In this document: in pieces, positions 16,903 to 25,425 of the stretch
Layout: each line of letters opens with the position of its first letter
Position numbering within the stretch: position 1 is the first letter of the stretch
Source: Nitrospira sp.
GTDB taxonomy: Bacteria; Nitrospirota; Nitrospiria; Nitrospirales; Nitrospiraceae
Length of the DNA stretch: 50,105 nt
Direction: 5' to 3'
NCBI GenBank assembly: GCA_020697375.1
Contig: JAJFBJ010000019.1
Span: 1-50,105 of the forward strand
Position numbers and translations under genes: made by a program
The notes under the pieces: model-generated
The model's database searches: none
The model's input: only the letters and a program-made list of their open reading frames with translations
Told to the model about the DNA's origin: nothing

Positions 16903-17221
16903 TACAGGACTTCATGATCTCGGCCCCGCATTGCGTGCCGGCTTGCAAGGCCTGCGCAACACTTGCGCGAACCTGGTCCGGCGTCACCACGCCGCTTTCA
17001 ATATCAACGAGGGCATGGTCTGGAACGCTGTCCAGGTCTATGCCGGCGACGCCGGGAACCTGCGCCAAGGCGGCAGAGATCCTGTGGCGCTGAGAAGAAC
17101 AGTTCTCCCCTGACAAGGAGAGCGCCACGCGCTCACGCGATGTTTCGGCAATGGCGGGTCCTAAGAAGCACCAGGACAGCATCACTGAGCACAGTACCAT
17201 CCCAGGAAATCGCATTGGCAT
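16871..17221 (-). CDS. Exported HMA-like (metal-binding fold) protein
   Basis: The 116-residue product has a signal peptide (MPMRFPGMVLCSVMLSWCF, cleavage likely after AIA). The mature part follows the beta-alpha-beta pattern of heavy-metal-associated domains: VALSLSGENCSSQ, then an amphipathic helix and VAGIDLDSVPDHALVDI, then VTPDQVRASVAQAL. In HMA domains the metal loop is CxxC; here it is CSSQ, so one ligand cysteine is replaced. Two further cysteines occur near the C-terminus (TQCGAE, KSC). It is the gene downstream of nirK on the same strand, so a role in copper handling or in the nitrite reductase maturation is possible but unproven. Confidence 0.6.
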   Translation of the reverse strand: MPMRFPGMVLCSVMLSWCFLGPAIAETSRERVALSLSGENCSSQRHRISAALAQVPGVAGIDLDSVPDHALVDIESGVVTPDQVRASVAQALQAGTQCGAEIMKSCITASLPPSHR

Positions 17222-17275
17222 CTCCCTACGAGCAGGACCTCGGTTCGAAATAGTTCATCACGAAGGCTCAGCGTG

Positions 17276-17303
17276 AGCGGTCGGCCGCGAACGGCCGACC
17301 GCT
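17276..17303 (-). terminator. GC-rich hairpin after nirK
   Basis: A perfect 12-bp stem (AGCGGTCGGCCG and its complement) encloses a CGAA tetraloop, 12 bp after the nirK stop on the minus strand. No T-tract follows, so it may slow or attenuate transcription, or protect the nirK mRNA 3' end, rather than terminate it fully. Confidence 0.4.
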
Positions 17304-17314
17304 TCCTATCATGA

Positions 17315-18316
17315 CTATGGCGCCTCCACTCCGCTGATTCCCGTTTGGGGTATCTTCAATTCCCAGGGTACCATCGGCATCAATGGCGCGGGCTTGGCAT
17401 CCGGTCCCGCCACCAGCACCGCGATGGCTCCCCGCAAGGCTGCCGTCAGAGAATGGGTGACGATCGGGTAGGCTCCGGCGGATTCTACGACGACATCGAA
17501 GGTCGCCGCGCTGCCGGGACCGACCACGTAGCTCTGGACGCCCCTTAGATTATTGGCGGGATTGCCGCTCTCATAGACGTTTTCCCAAATCTCGCCGATG
17601 GGATGGAGCGATGAAAATTCGTTGGGTCCGGCATTGACGAAATAGATCCGCACCCGTTCACCCGGCTTGGCATCGAGTTTCCCTCCACCGGTTACGAATG
17701 GATGGTATTTGAAGACCCCGCCGTTGAACAACATGCCGTCGAATTTCCGATCGAACATGGTCTGCACATCGTCAGGATTCTTGAAAAACTCGGACTGCAC
17801 CAGCACATATTCTCGATCTGCCTTGGGCCATGCCTTGGTGTCTTTTGGATCGACGATGATCGCGCCGAACATGCCGCGGGCGACGTGCTGGATCATCGGC
17901 GGCGCGCCGCAGTGGTAAAAGAATATGCCCGGGTGCTTGGCCACGAACGTGAAGCTGATGCTTTCACCGGCATTGATGGCCCGATAGTTCTTCAAAAAAT
18001 CGATCTTCGCTGCGTGGAAATCCATCGCGTGCGGATACTTATTCGTGGCCGGGTTATCCAGGGTGAAATTGATGGTATCTCCTTGGGTCACCCGCACCAC
18101 CGGACCGGGAACCTGTCCGTTGAACGTCCAGGCAGCATATCGTTCGCCCCCGCCGTCGATGACGATGTCCGTCTCCACGGCCGTCATCTTGATATCGTGG
18201 GTTTTCGCTTGGACGGACATGGCCATACTCGCCATGATCCCCAACGTGACACCCAACAACGACGTTGTCCTGCCGTAGCGGCGTCTGAGATTGTGCTGCC
18301 ATGTTTGCTCTTGCAT
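17315..18316 (-). CDS. nirK: Copper-containing nitrite reductase
   Basis: NirK reduces nitrite to nitric oxide in the periplasm. The 333-residue precursor starts with a signal peptide (RRYGRTTSLLGVTLGIMASM). All copper ligands can be located: the region PHAMDFHAAKID gives the type 1 His, the catalytic Asp and a type 2 His; FYHCGAPPMIQHVARGM gives the type 2 His and the type 1 Cys, His and Met; SSLHPIGE gives the catalytic His; and IVTHSLTAALRG gives the last type 2 His. Two cupredoxin domains of normal length are present. ATG 18316 has GGAGGAGG 5-6 nt upstream; a longer start at 18436 would run through the operator at 18425-18448. Confidence 0.92.
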   Translation of the reverse strand: MQEQTWQHNLRRRYGRTTSLLGVTLGIMASMAMSVQAKTHDIKMTAVETDIVIDGGGERYAAWTFNGQVPGPVVRVTQGDTINFTLDNPATNKYPHAMDFHAAKIDFLKNYRAINAGESISFTFVAKHPGIFFYHCGAPPMIQHVARGMFGAIIVDPKDTKAWPKADREYVLVQSEFFKNPDDVQTMFDRKFDGMLFNGGVFKYHPFVTGGGKLDAKPGERVRIYFVNAGPNEFSSLHPIGEIWENVYESGNPANNLRGVQSYVVGPGSAATFDVVVESAGAYPIVTHSLTAALRGAIAVLVAGPDAKPAPLMPMVPWELKIPQTGISGVEAP

Positions 18317-18400
18317 TTCTGCCTCCTCCGATTTCCAATCAAGCGCCTCGACGATCTTGTTGCAGCATTCGTAGCGCTCGAATGCTGCTCGTCTGTCTGC

Positions 18401-18406
18401 ACCATA
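18401..18406 (-). promoter_or_regulatory. -10 box of nirK
   Basis: TATGGT on the minus strand would place the transcription start near 18394. The centre of the palindrome at 18436.5 is then about 42 nt upstream, the spacing of class II Crp/Fnr-activated promoters (-41.5). Confidence 0.45.
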
Positions 18407-18424
18407 CGGCAGATCGATCGCAAC

Positions 18425-18448
18425 AAAACATGACAATTGTCATGTTTT
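18425..18448. promoter_or_regulatory. Perfect 24-bp Crp/Fnr-type operator
   Basis: The half-site AAAACATGACAA is followed by its exact reverse complement. The core is ATGAC-N4-GTCAT, the same geometry as Fnr (TTGAT-N4-ATCAA) and NnrR/DNR sites. It lies between the Crp/Fnr-family gene and nirK, upstream of nirK, so the adjacent regulator is the obvious candidate ligand. Confidence 0.7.
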
Positions 18449-18477
18449 GAGACATTATCTGACTGTCGTGTGAAAAA

Positions 18478-19206
18478 TTACGTGGAAGCCAGGAGTTTGA
18501 GCCGGGGAAGATCTCGAATGACGAGGCGGGCAGCCGTTCCCGAGACCAGACGATCCTTCTTGAATCGAGCCATGATGCGGATGGCGGTCTCAGTGGTTAC
18601 TCCGACCATATTGGCCATATCCTGCCGCGTGAGACGGACGGATAAACGAATGCCGTTCGGCTCTTTCACTCCGGTACGTTCGGCCAAGTCTGTCAGCAGA
18701 GAGGCCAGTCGTTGATCAGCGCGGTCCAGCGCGAGGACCTTGGCTTTTTCCTGGGCTTCATTGAGGCGGCTGCCGAGGTAGCGAATGACTTCCATCGCGG
18801 CATCCGGATTGCGCCGCAACATCTTGAAATAGGCTTCTTTTTTCATCCGCAGCACGCTGACTTCGCCCATCGGCTGAGCCGTTCCCGGATGAGAGGCGCC
18901 GTCAAACGTCGCGGCGTCGCAACAGAACAAATCGCCTGGCATGAGGACCTTCAGCGTGCATTCCTTCCCGTCTAGAGAAGATTTCACACACTTGACCGTT
19001 CCTTCCTTGACGATATGGAAATATTCCGTCGGGTCGCCTTCGCGGAAGATGTACTGACCTCTCCCATAGCGGGTTTCAGTCAATTCGCTCAGGACCTGCT
19101 GTCGATCCTGAGCGCTGAGGATGTTGAGGAGGGGAATCTGATTCAGCCCGGACGATGCATTCGAGCCTGGCTGTTCAGCGGAGGATCTCTTTGGCGGCTT
19201 CGACAA
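18478..19206 (-). CDS. Crp/Fnr-family transcription regulator
   Basis: The 242-residue protein has an N-terminal cyclic-nucleotide-binding-type barrel (RYGRGQYIFREGDPTEYFHI, GDLFCCDAATFDG), the dimer helix and a C-terminal winged helix-turn-helix (LTRQDMANMVGVTTETAIRI). The N-terminal cysteine cluster of Fnr is absent, but four cysteines occur in the barrel (VKCV, KECT and the pair in FCCD), so a redox, heme or metal signal is conceivable. TTG 19206 is chosen because GGAG lies 9 nt upstream; it overlaps the end of the transketolase gene by 32 bp. A longer frame reaches 19350 but only adds residues unlike the family. The perfect palindrome and nirK lie immediately downstream. Confidence 0.85.
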   Translation of the reverse strand: MSKPPKRSSAEQPGSNASSGLNQIPLLNILSAQDRQQVLSELTETRYGRGQYIFREGDPTEYFHIVKEGTVKCVKSSLDGKECTLKVLMPGDLFCCDAATFDGASHPGTAQPMGEVSVLRMKKEAYFKMLRRNPDAAMEVIRYLGSRLNEAQEKAKVLALDRADQRLASLLTDLAERTGVKEPNGIRLSVRLTRQDMANMVGVTTETAIRIMARFKKDRLVSGTAARLVIRDLPRLKLLAST

Positions 19207-21049
19207 TCGATCGTACTCCGATCCCAAAATGATCGATGAGTTCTTCCGGCTTCCCGCTGCGCGGAATCTCACGAACAGCCAGTTTGTGAACCCGCACGCC
19301 TTCCGATGCCAGGGTACTGAGCACAGTATCGCCGATTCCACCATGGGCATAGTGATCCTCGACGGTTAAAAATTTCCCGCCGGTCGCCCGAGCACAGTCA
19401 AGCAGCGTGGCACGGTCCACCGGTACGATACTGTAGAGGTCCACGACCCGCGTCGCAATCCCGGCGGCTTTCAACTGGTCGTGCGCCTTCAAGGCTTCGA
19501 ACAGAGTCACGCCCGCCGCGACGATCGTCAGCTTGTCCTCCGCGCTTTGCCGGATAACCTTGGATCCGCCGATCGGAAAGGCTTCGTCGGGACCGTAAAT
19601 CACAGGCGTCTTGGGGCGGCCGGCGCGGAGGTAGACCATTCCCTTGTGGGCCGCGGCCGCCTCGACCAATTTGTACATCGACAGCGCGTCGGAAGGGTAC
19701 AACACCGTGACACCTGGTTGAGTCGCCATCATGGCCAGATCTTCCAATCCCATTTGGGACGGACCGTCTTCCCCGATGCTGACCCCCACATGGGTGCCGA
19801 CCAGCTTGATGTTCGACTGGCTGATGGCCGCCATGCGAATGAAATCATAGGCGCGGGTAAAAAACGCCGCGAAGGTCGCGACAAAGGGAATCTTGCCGCA
19901 GGCGGCGATACCCGCCGCGGCTCCCAGCATATTTTGTTCGGCGATAAAACTTTCGAGGAACCGGTCGGGGAACCGTTTGCCGAATTTTTCGCTATAGGTA
20001 GAGTTCTTCACGTCGGCATCGAGAGCAACAACCAATGGGTTTGCTTCACCGAGCGCCAGCAACGCAGTCCCGAACGCTTCCCGAGTCGCGGCTGAATCAC
20101 CGAGTTTGTACGGAGCGGGGGCCATCGTTCCCTTCGAGGTAGCGGGAGCCTCACCTGCCGCAGGCATTGCTATCCGGGGCTCTGCCTGGGTGGGCTTCAG
20201 CTGAGCCTTCAATTCATCGAGGGCCTTCTGAATCTGTTCACCCTGCTTCAGCGGTTTTCCATGCCAATCCGGATGATCTTCAATGGAGGAAATGCCGTGT
20301 CCTTTGAACGTCTTGGCCAGCAACACCGTCGGGCGGCCTTTTGTCCTGGCCGCTTCGTCAAACGCTGCCTTGATGGCGCCGATATCATGTCCGTCGATGA
20401 CCAGGGCATGCCAGCCGAAACCGGCCCAGCGGGCACGATAGGCTTCCATGTCATGTTGCAGCATGGTCGGATCGCTTTGGCCCAGCCGGTTCACATCCAC
20501 GATCGCACAGAGATTATCCAACCTGGTATGACGCGCGACTTCCGCCGCCTCCCACACCGAGCCTTCGGCGGACTCACCGTCTCCCATCAGCACGTAGGTG
20601 CGGTAATCGGTTTTATCGATGGACTTTGCATTGAACGCGAGACCGACTCCGGCCGGCAAACCCTGGCCCAGCGATCCGGTCGCCACATCGACGAACGAGA
20701 GACGGGGAGTAGGATGGCCTTCCAGATCGGAGGAGAGAGTGCGAAGTTTCAGCAGCTCCGACTTGGGAAACAGACCGGCTTCGGCCCAGGCCGCATACAG
20801 CAGGGGCGCCGCATGGCCCTTCGACAGCACAAATCGATCGCTGTTGGGCAATTTGGGATTCTTGGGGTCATATCGCATCACCGAAAAAAACAACACGGCA
20901 ACGATGTCCGCGGCCGAGCAACAACTGGAGGGATGGCCGCTTCCGGCTTCACTCGTCGCCTTGACGCTTTCAATGCGAAGGTGTGTCGCTTTATTGGCCA
21001 GGACTGTCAGGAGTTCAGACGTGGCGGCAGGAGCGGTAGAGGAAGTCAT
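19175..21049 (-). CDS. tkt: Transketolase
   Basis: Transketolase moves two-carbon units between sugar phosphates in the pentose phosphate pathway and needs thiamine diphosphate. The 624-residue protein has both halves fused. The ThDP site is VLMGDGESAEGSVWEA with the later VDVNRLGQSD; GHPSSCCSAADI and KGHAAPLLYA are typical N-terminal motifs. The pyrimidine-domain catalytic Glu lies in ESFIAEQNMLG. An Ala/Pro-rich linker (AMPAAGEAPATSKGTMAPAP) joins the halves at about residues 300-320. ATG 21049 has AAAGGA 6 nt upstream; GTG 21064 is also in frame. It is the upstream member of the minus-strand group with the regulator and nirK, and it diverges from the pyr operon. Confidence 0.93.
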   Translation of the reverse strand: MTSSTAPAATSELLTVLANKATHLRIESVKATSEAGSGHPSSCCSAADIVAVLFFSVMRYDPKNPKLPNSDRFVLSKGHAAPLLYAAWAEAGLFPKSELLKLRTLSSDLEGHPTPRLSFVDVATGSLGQGLPAGVGLAFNAKSIDKTDYRTYVLMGDGESAEGSVWEAAEVARHTRLDNLCAIVDVNRLGQSDPTMLQHDMEAYRARWAGFGWHALVIDGHDIGAIKAAFDEAARTKGRPTVLLAKTFKGHGISSIEDHPDWHGKPLKQGEQIQKALDELKAQLKPTQAEPRIAMPAAGEAPATSKGTMAPAPYKLGDSAATREAFGTALLALGEANPLVVALDADVKNSTYSEKFGKRFPDRFLESFIAEQNMLGAAAGIAACGKIPFVATFAAFFTRAYDFIRMAAISQSNIKLVGTHVGVSIGEDGPSQMGLEDLAMMATQPGVTVLYPSDALSMYKLVEAAAAHKGMVYLRAGRPKTPVIYGPDEAFPIGGSKVIRQSAEDKLTIVAAGVTLFEALKAHDQLKAAGIATRVVDLYSIVPVDRATLLDCARATGGKFLTVEDHYAHGGIGDTVLSTLASEGVRVHKLAVREIPRSGKPEELIDHFGIGVRSIVEAAKEILR

Positions 21050-21198
21050 GCGCGATCCTTTCACAATTCACAATCGATCGGTGATTCAGAGTCACGAGAG
21101 GACAATCGATACTTTCTCTTAGGAGGCTAACAAATGGCATGCAGCGAGTCAATGAAGGCGCGCGATGAATTTCAGCCACTGCTACCGGCTCACATTCC

Positions 21199-21227
21199 TT
21201 GACAGAGTATGACCAACTGGTTAAGAT
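21199..21227 (+). promoter_or_regulatory. Sigma70 promoter of the pyr operon
   Basis: TTGACA (21199-21204) and TAAGAT (21222-21227) are separated by 17 bp. The predicted start near 21234 leaves a leader of about 130 nt before pyrR. Confidence 0.65.
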
Positions 21228-21243
21228 TCGCTCGCCTTTAATG

Positions 21244-21342
21244 CTCATCCTGTGAGGTGAGTAAGGAGCTGATGATGATGAACGGCAGAGAGCCGTCGGA
21301 CCGTCAAAACCTTCTCATCCAAATCGATGGGAAGGTTTTTTT
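21244..21342 (+). promoter_or_regulatory. pyr attenuator leader
   Basis: Four elements lie in order. CTCATCC (21244-21250) can pair with GGTGAG (21256-21261). GGTGAGTAAGG (21256-21266) can instead pair, with two bulges, with CCTTCTCATCC (21310-21320), the 5' arm of the terminator. A hairpin ACGGC-AGAGA-GCCGT (21282-21296) shows the CAGAGAG loop motif typical of PyrR-binding RNA. The intrinsic terminator ends the leader. This matches the antiterminator/anti-antiterminator logic of Bacillus pyr operons, with UMP-bound PyrR favouring termination, though how the binding hairpin couples to the switch is unclear. Confidence 0.6.
21306..21342 (+). terminator. Intrinsic terminator of the pyr leader
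   Basis: AAAACCTTCTCATC pairs fully (one G-U) with GATGGGAAGGTTTT around a 6-nt loop and is followed by a run of T. It lies 24 bp before pyrR. Confidence 0.8.
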
Positions 21343-21360
21343 ATGCCTCCGGCAGAATGA

Positions 21361-21927
<567 letters not shown>

Positions 21928-21939
21928 CCGGAGACTGTC

Positions 21940-22860
21940 GTGGGGCTCAAACGGAAAGACCTGCTGAGTTTGACCTTGCTGTCGGCGGACGATATCACGT
22001 TGATCCTCGACACGGCGGATTCCTTCAAGGAAGTCTCCGGACGAGAAATCAAGAAAGTGCCGGCCTTGCGGGGCAAGACCGTGGTGAACCTGTTTTTCGA
22101 ACCGAGCACGAGAACGCGGACCTCCTTCGAATTGGCCGCCAAACGATTGAGCGCCGACGTCATCAATTTTTCTCCCTCCTCCAGCAGCGTGGTGAAGGGG
22201 GAAACCTTGCTGGACACGGCCCGCAACATCGAAGCGATGCAGGCGGACATCATCGTGCTTCGGCATCCCTCGGCAGGGGCGGCGGAAACGCTGGCCCGCG
22301 GCGTCAAGTCTTCGGTCATCAATGCCGGTGACGGCTGGCACGAGCATCCCACGCAAGCCTTGTTGGATCTATACACCATCCGCAACCGGGGAATGGATTT
22401 CACCGGCCTCCGCGTGGCGATCGTCGGTGATGTCGCGCATAGCCGCGTAGCCCGTTCGAATATTTTTGCCCTGACGAAACTCGGAGCGGAGGTGCGCGTC
22501 GTCGGCCCCCCGACAATGATCCCTCAGCAGGTCGATCGTCTCGGCGTGCAGGTGTACCACGACCTGGATGATGCGCTCCGGGGAGTCCATGTGATTATGA
22601 TGCTGCGGCTTCAGCTTGAACGGCAGGGCCGTGCGCTCTTTCCCACGATCCGGGAATATGCGCGCCAGTATGGATTGACGAACGAGCGGGTGAAACTGGC
22701 CGAACCAGGCGCCATCGTCATGCACCCTGGTCCCATCAATCGCGGCGTCGAGATCGCGCCGGACGTGGCGGACAGCCTCTCCTCCGTCATCCTGGATCAA
22801 GTCGCCAACGGAGTGGCGGTGCGGATGGGAATCCTCTATTTGATGTCAGGCGCCGGGTAG
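21940..22860 (+). CDS. pyrB: Aspartate carbamoyltransferase catalytic subunit
   Basis: PyrB joins carbamoyl phosphate and aspartate, the second step of UMP synthesis. The 306-residue protein shows the carbamoyl phosphate loop [26 protein letters not shown] and the [13 protein letters not shown] segment, and the aspartate-binding region with [10 protein letters not shown] and [15 protein letters not shown] 21940 follows GGAG by 7 nt and lies 12 bp after pyrR. No pyrI regulatory subunit is present, so the enzyme is probably either a simple trimer or associated with dihydroorotase. Confidence 0.95.
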   Translation: MGLKRKDLLSLTLLSADDITLILDTADSFKEVSGREIKKVPALRGKTVVNLFFEPSTRTRTSFELAAKRLSADVINFSPSSSSVVKGETLLDTARNIEAMQADIIVLRHPSAGAAETLARGVKSSVINAGDGWHEHPTQALLDLYTIRNRGMDFTGLRVAIVGDVAHSRVARSNIFALTKLGAEVRVVGPPTMIPQQVDRLGVQVYHDLDDALRGVHVIMMLRLQLERQGRALFPTIREYARQYGLTNERVKLAEPGAIVMHPGPINRGVEIAPDVADSLSSVILDQVANGVAVRMGILYLMSGAG

Positions 22861-22867
22861 CGACGAG

Positions 22868-23287
22868 ATGGTAGATAGGGATAACAGATGGAAAGCGATG
22901 CTGACCCATGATCCTGGGTCTCGTCGATATTTCGCAAGCCTGCTGAGCCTGGCGCTTCTACTCTTGGGCTGCGCTGGTCCCGTGGACCTTCAACGATTGG
23001 CCAAAAATCCGGACGAACTCCAGGCCCTGTACCAATTCAAAGCCGAGCATCCGGATGCGACCAGCGAGGAGGATTTGAGCATGGCGTTGGATGCCTATCG
23101 TTCCGTCAAACTCAGAAAGCAGGCGCTGGCTATTCAATTCCGTCATCGATATCCCAACGCCACTGCCGACGAGGTGAACATCCTCATCGACGACCAAATG
23201 GCGCGGGAAGGACCCTATCCGTCAGGGACGCCAATGGACTGTCTGAATACAGGCGCGGCCCCGCCGACAAACACGAGTTGTAATTGA
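22868..23287 (+). CDS. Small predicted lipoprotein in the pyr operon
   Basis: The 139-residue product has a hydrophobic segment followed by a lipobox (SLALLLLGCAG), so it is probably attached to a membrane on the periplasmic side. The mature part is helical and charged (NPDELQALYQFKAEHPDATS, IQFRHRYPNATADEVNILID) and ends in a Cys-containing tail (DCLNTGAAPPTNTSCN). I recognise no family. The start at 22868 puts about 25 residues before the hydrophobic part; an ATG at 22898 is closer to a normal lipoprotein signal. It sits 7 bp after pyrB and 16 bp before pyrC, so it is transcribed with them. Confidence 0.65.
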   Translation: MVDRDNRWKAMLTHDPGSRRYFASLLSLALLLLGCAGPVDLQRLAKNPDELQALYQFKAEHPDATSEEDLSMALDAYRSVKLRKQALAIQFRHRYPNATADEVNILIDDQMAREGPYPSGTPMDCLNTGAAPPTNTSCN

Positions 23288-23303
23288 CAGGAGACCAACC
23301 GAA

Positions 23304-24605
23304 TTGCGTGACAGGACGATTCTCATCAAGGGCGGACAAGTGATCGATCCCGGGCGGTTCAACGGCATCGCGGATGTGCTGATCGAGGACGGGAACATTT
23401 CGGCGGTGGCATCGGGTCTGGCTGCACCAACCGGCGCGTTGGTGATTCAAGCGGCCGGCCGGCTGGTGCTGCCCGGGTTCGTCGATCTCCATGTGCATTT
23501 TCGCGAGCCGGGGTTCGAATACAAAGAAACGATTCAGTCCGGAACGGCCGCGGCGGTCGCGGGGGGCTTTACCTCGGTTTGCGCCATGCCCAATACCAAT
23601 CCCGTGAACGACAATCAGTCCATCACCGAATTCATGCTCGATCGGGCGAAGGCCGCGGGCAACGCGCATCTATATCCGATCGGCGCCATTACCAAGGGAT
23701 CCGAAGGCAAAGAACTGGCGGAAATCGGAGACCTTCGCCGCGCCGGTTGCGTCGCCATTTCAGATGACGGGCGGCCGGTGATGAACAGTCTCGTGATGCG
23801 TCGTGCGATGGAATATGCCCGCGGTTTCGATGTCCCGGTCGTGGATCACTGTGAAGATCTGCACCTTTCCGAAGGCGGATGCATGAACGAAGGACTGGTC
23901 TCGACCGAACTCGGGCTGCCGGGGATTCCTTCTGCCGCAGAGGATGTGATGGTGGCGCGCAATGTCTCGTTGGCGGAACTCACTGGAGCCAGGCTGCACT
24001 TGGCCCATATCAGCACCGCCGGCTCGGTGCGCATGGTGAGAGAAGCGAAGTCCCGCGGGCTCAAGGTCACGGCCGAAGCCTGTCCGCATCACTTCACCCT
24101 CACGGAAGAACTCGCGCGGGGATACAATACCCATGCGAAAATGAACCCTCCCCTGAGGACCTGGCAGGACGTGCAAGCCATAAAAGAAGGGCTCCGCGAT
24201 GGGACCATCGACGTCATTGCCACGGACCATGCCCCGCATGCCTCGCAGGAAAAACAACAGGAGTTTACCGAAGCGCCGTTCGGCATCGTCGGGTTGGAGA
24301 CGGCCCTGTCCTTGACGTTGGCCCTCGTCGATGAAGGTATCCTCACCATGGAATCGGCCGTGGAGAAACTCGCGACCGCGCCGGCCAGGGCCTTCAGCCT
24401 CGACGCCGGAACCTTGGCGGTCGGCGCTCCGGCCGACCTGGCGATCGTGGATCCGCACATGCAATGGGAAGTCGATCCCTCCCGGTTTCGCTCCAAGAGC
24501 CGCAACACGCCGTTCGCCGGCTGGAAAGTGAAGGGACGGGTGACGACTACGATCGTCTCCGGCCGCATGGTCTTCGAACTGGAACATCCCGAGCCTCACG
24601 CTTAG
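23304..24605 (+). CDS. pyrC: Dihydroorotase
   Basis: PyrC cyclises carbamoyl aspartate to dihydroorotate. The 433-residue length and motifs place it in the class I amidohydrolase type. The metal site is visible as DLHVHFREPGFEYKET (HxH), the segment with VVDHCEDL, LHLAHIS and the catalytic Asp in ATDHAPHAS. A carboxylated Lys, if used, would be in the conserved strand before these. The TTG start at 23304 follows AGGAG by about 10 nt. It is the third pyrimidine gene of the operon; a palindromic repeat follows its end. Confidence 0.93.
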   Translation: MRDRTILIKGGQVIDPGRFNGIADVLIEDGNISAVASGLAAPTGALVIQAAGRLVLPGFVDLHVHFREPGFEYKETIQSGTAAAVAGGFTSVCAMPNTNPVNDNQSITEFMLDRAKAAGNAHLYPIGAITKGSEGKELAEIGDLRRAGCVAISDDGRPVMNSLVMRRAMEYARGFDVPVVDHCEDLHLSEGGCMNEGLVSTELGLPGIPSAAEDVMVARNVSLAELTGARLHLAHISTAGSVRMVREAKSRGLKVTAEACPHHFTLTEELARGYNTHAKMNPPLRTWQDVQAIKEGLRDGTIDVIATDHAPHASQEKQQEFTEAPFGIVGLETALSLTLALVDEGILTMESAVEKLATAPARAFSLDAGTLAVGAPADLAIVDPHMQWEVDPSRFRSKSRNTPFAGWKVKGRVTTTIVSGRMVFELEHPEPHA

Positions 24606-24913
24606 TAAACCATTGTCGCTATGCTCAATCCCTATGAGAACCGCATGTGCAAAGGTCTCCAGATCATGAGGACGCAGATGGCAGGATGGTCAAAAAGGCG
24701 GCCTTCTTACCCGCCCAACCCTGGCGCGCCAAGACGTGCCTTGTCCCAAGGCTCGGCCGCAGCGATGCGAAGGGGCGAGGCGCGTCATTTTTACCCACCC
24801 ACCCCGAGCCTGCCGCGACAGGCTCTGATCCCATGGCGTACGTTGAGCAGTGGAGCGATGCGAGAACAAAGCTCACGGACTTTTTCAGCATCCTGCGGCT
24901 AGAGGCGGAGACG
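24606..24913. other. Intergenic region mostly occupied by repeat copy B
   Basis: Of these 308 bp, 216 belong to the repeat at 24681-24896. No gene is convincing in the remainder, although an in-frame extension of the DUF4149 gene runs through it. Confidence 0.6.
24681..24896 (+). repeat. Palindromic repeat element, copy B (long form)
   Basis: The element is 216 bp with GCAGGATGGTCAAAAAG at the left and CTTTTTCAGCATCCTGC at the right. It contains GGCCGCAGCGATGCGAAG near 24761 and the core CGATGCGAGAAC (24856-24867) followed by AAAGCTCACGGAC. The length is larger than copies A and C because of an inner segment. It separates pyrC from the DUF4149 gene inside the operon. Confidence 0.75.
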
Positions 24914-25423
24914 TTGCGTCAAGGATTGATCGCCGGCATCACAATGGAACTACTCGCTCTGGCGGTCTGGATCGGCGGCCTGTTGGTGCTGATCGCGGCG
25001 GTCATTCCCGCCGTGTTCAATACATTCGGAGGACAGGACTCCGGCGGCTTCTTTTTGACACGCGTTTTCGAAGGGTATAATCGTTTAGTCCTCGGCGCCG
25101 CGGCGGTCCTGACCCTGGGAATCATGTCGCGGGCCTGGCTGAGTCAGCAAGGGCTGGTGGAGGGCGATGTGTCACGAACCGAGTGGCTCCTGCTCGGGGC
25201 CATGCTGCTGACCGCCGGGATCATTACATTCGTGCTGCATCCCCAGGCCGCGGCCATGCAGGCGCAGGCCTATGCCACCAAGGGGGAGGAGACGAGAAAA
25301 GCGGCCTTCGAAGCGTTCTTTCAGATGCATCAACCCATGCGCATTCTGTATGTCGTGAATGTGGGGCTTGGGATCGCACTACTGGCCGTGCGCGTGCGAT
25401 CGTGGGTCCGCGAGAAGGAGTGA
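24914..25423 (+). CDS. DUF4149-like membrane protein
   Basis: The 169-residue inner-membrane protein has four hydrophobic segments ([20 protein letters not shown], then [33 protein letters not shown] and [16 protein letters not shown]). The WIGG motif in the first segment and a charged loop with [15 protein letters not shown] before the last helix fit the DUF4149 family, which has no known function. The frame is open back to 24647, but that part is repeat DNA, so the start must lie after 24896: TTG 24914 with GGAG just upstream, or ATG 24944. The stop overlaps the Shine-Dalgarno of carA. Confidence 0.75.
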   Translation: MRQGLIAGITMELLALAVWIGGLLVLIAAVIPAVFNTFGGQDSGGFFLTRVFEGYNRLVLGAAAVLTLGIMSRAWLSQQGLVEGDVSRTEWLLLGAMLLTAGIITFVLHPQAAAMQAQAYATKGEETRKAAFEAFFQMHQPMRILYVVNVGLGIALLAVRVRSWVREKE

Positions 25424-25425
25424 GA

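Noticed and set aside
24647..24913. N-terminal extension of the DUF4149 protein
   Set aside because: The added residues come from repeat DNA and are not membrane-like.
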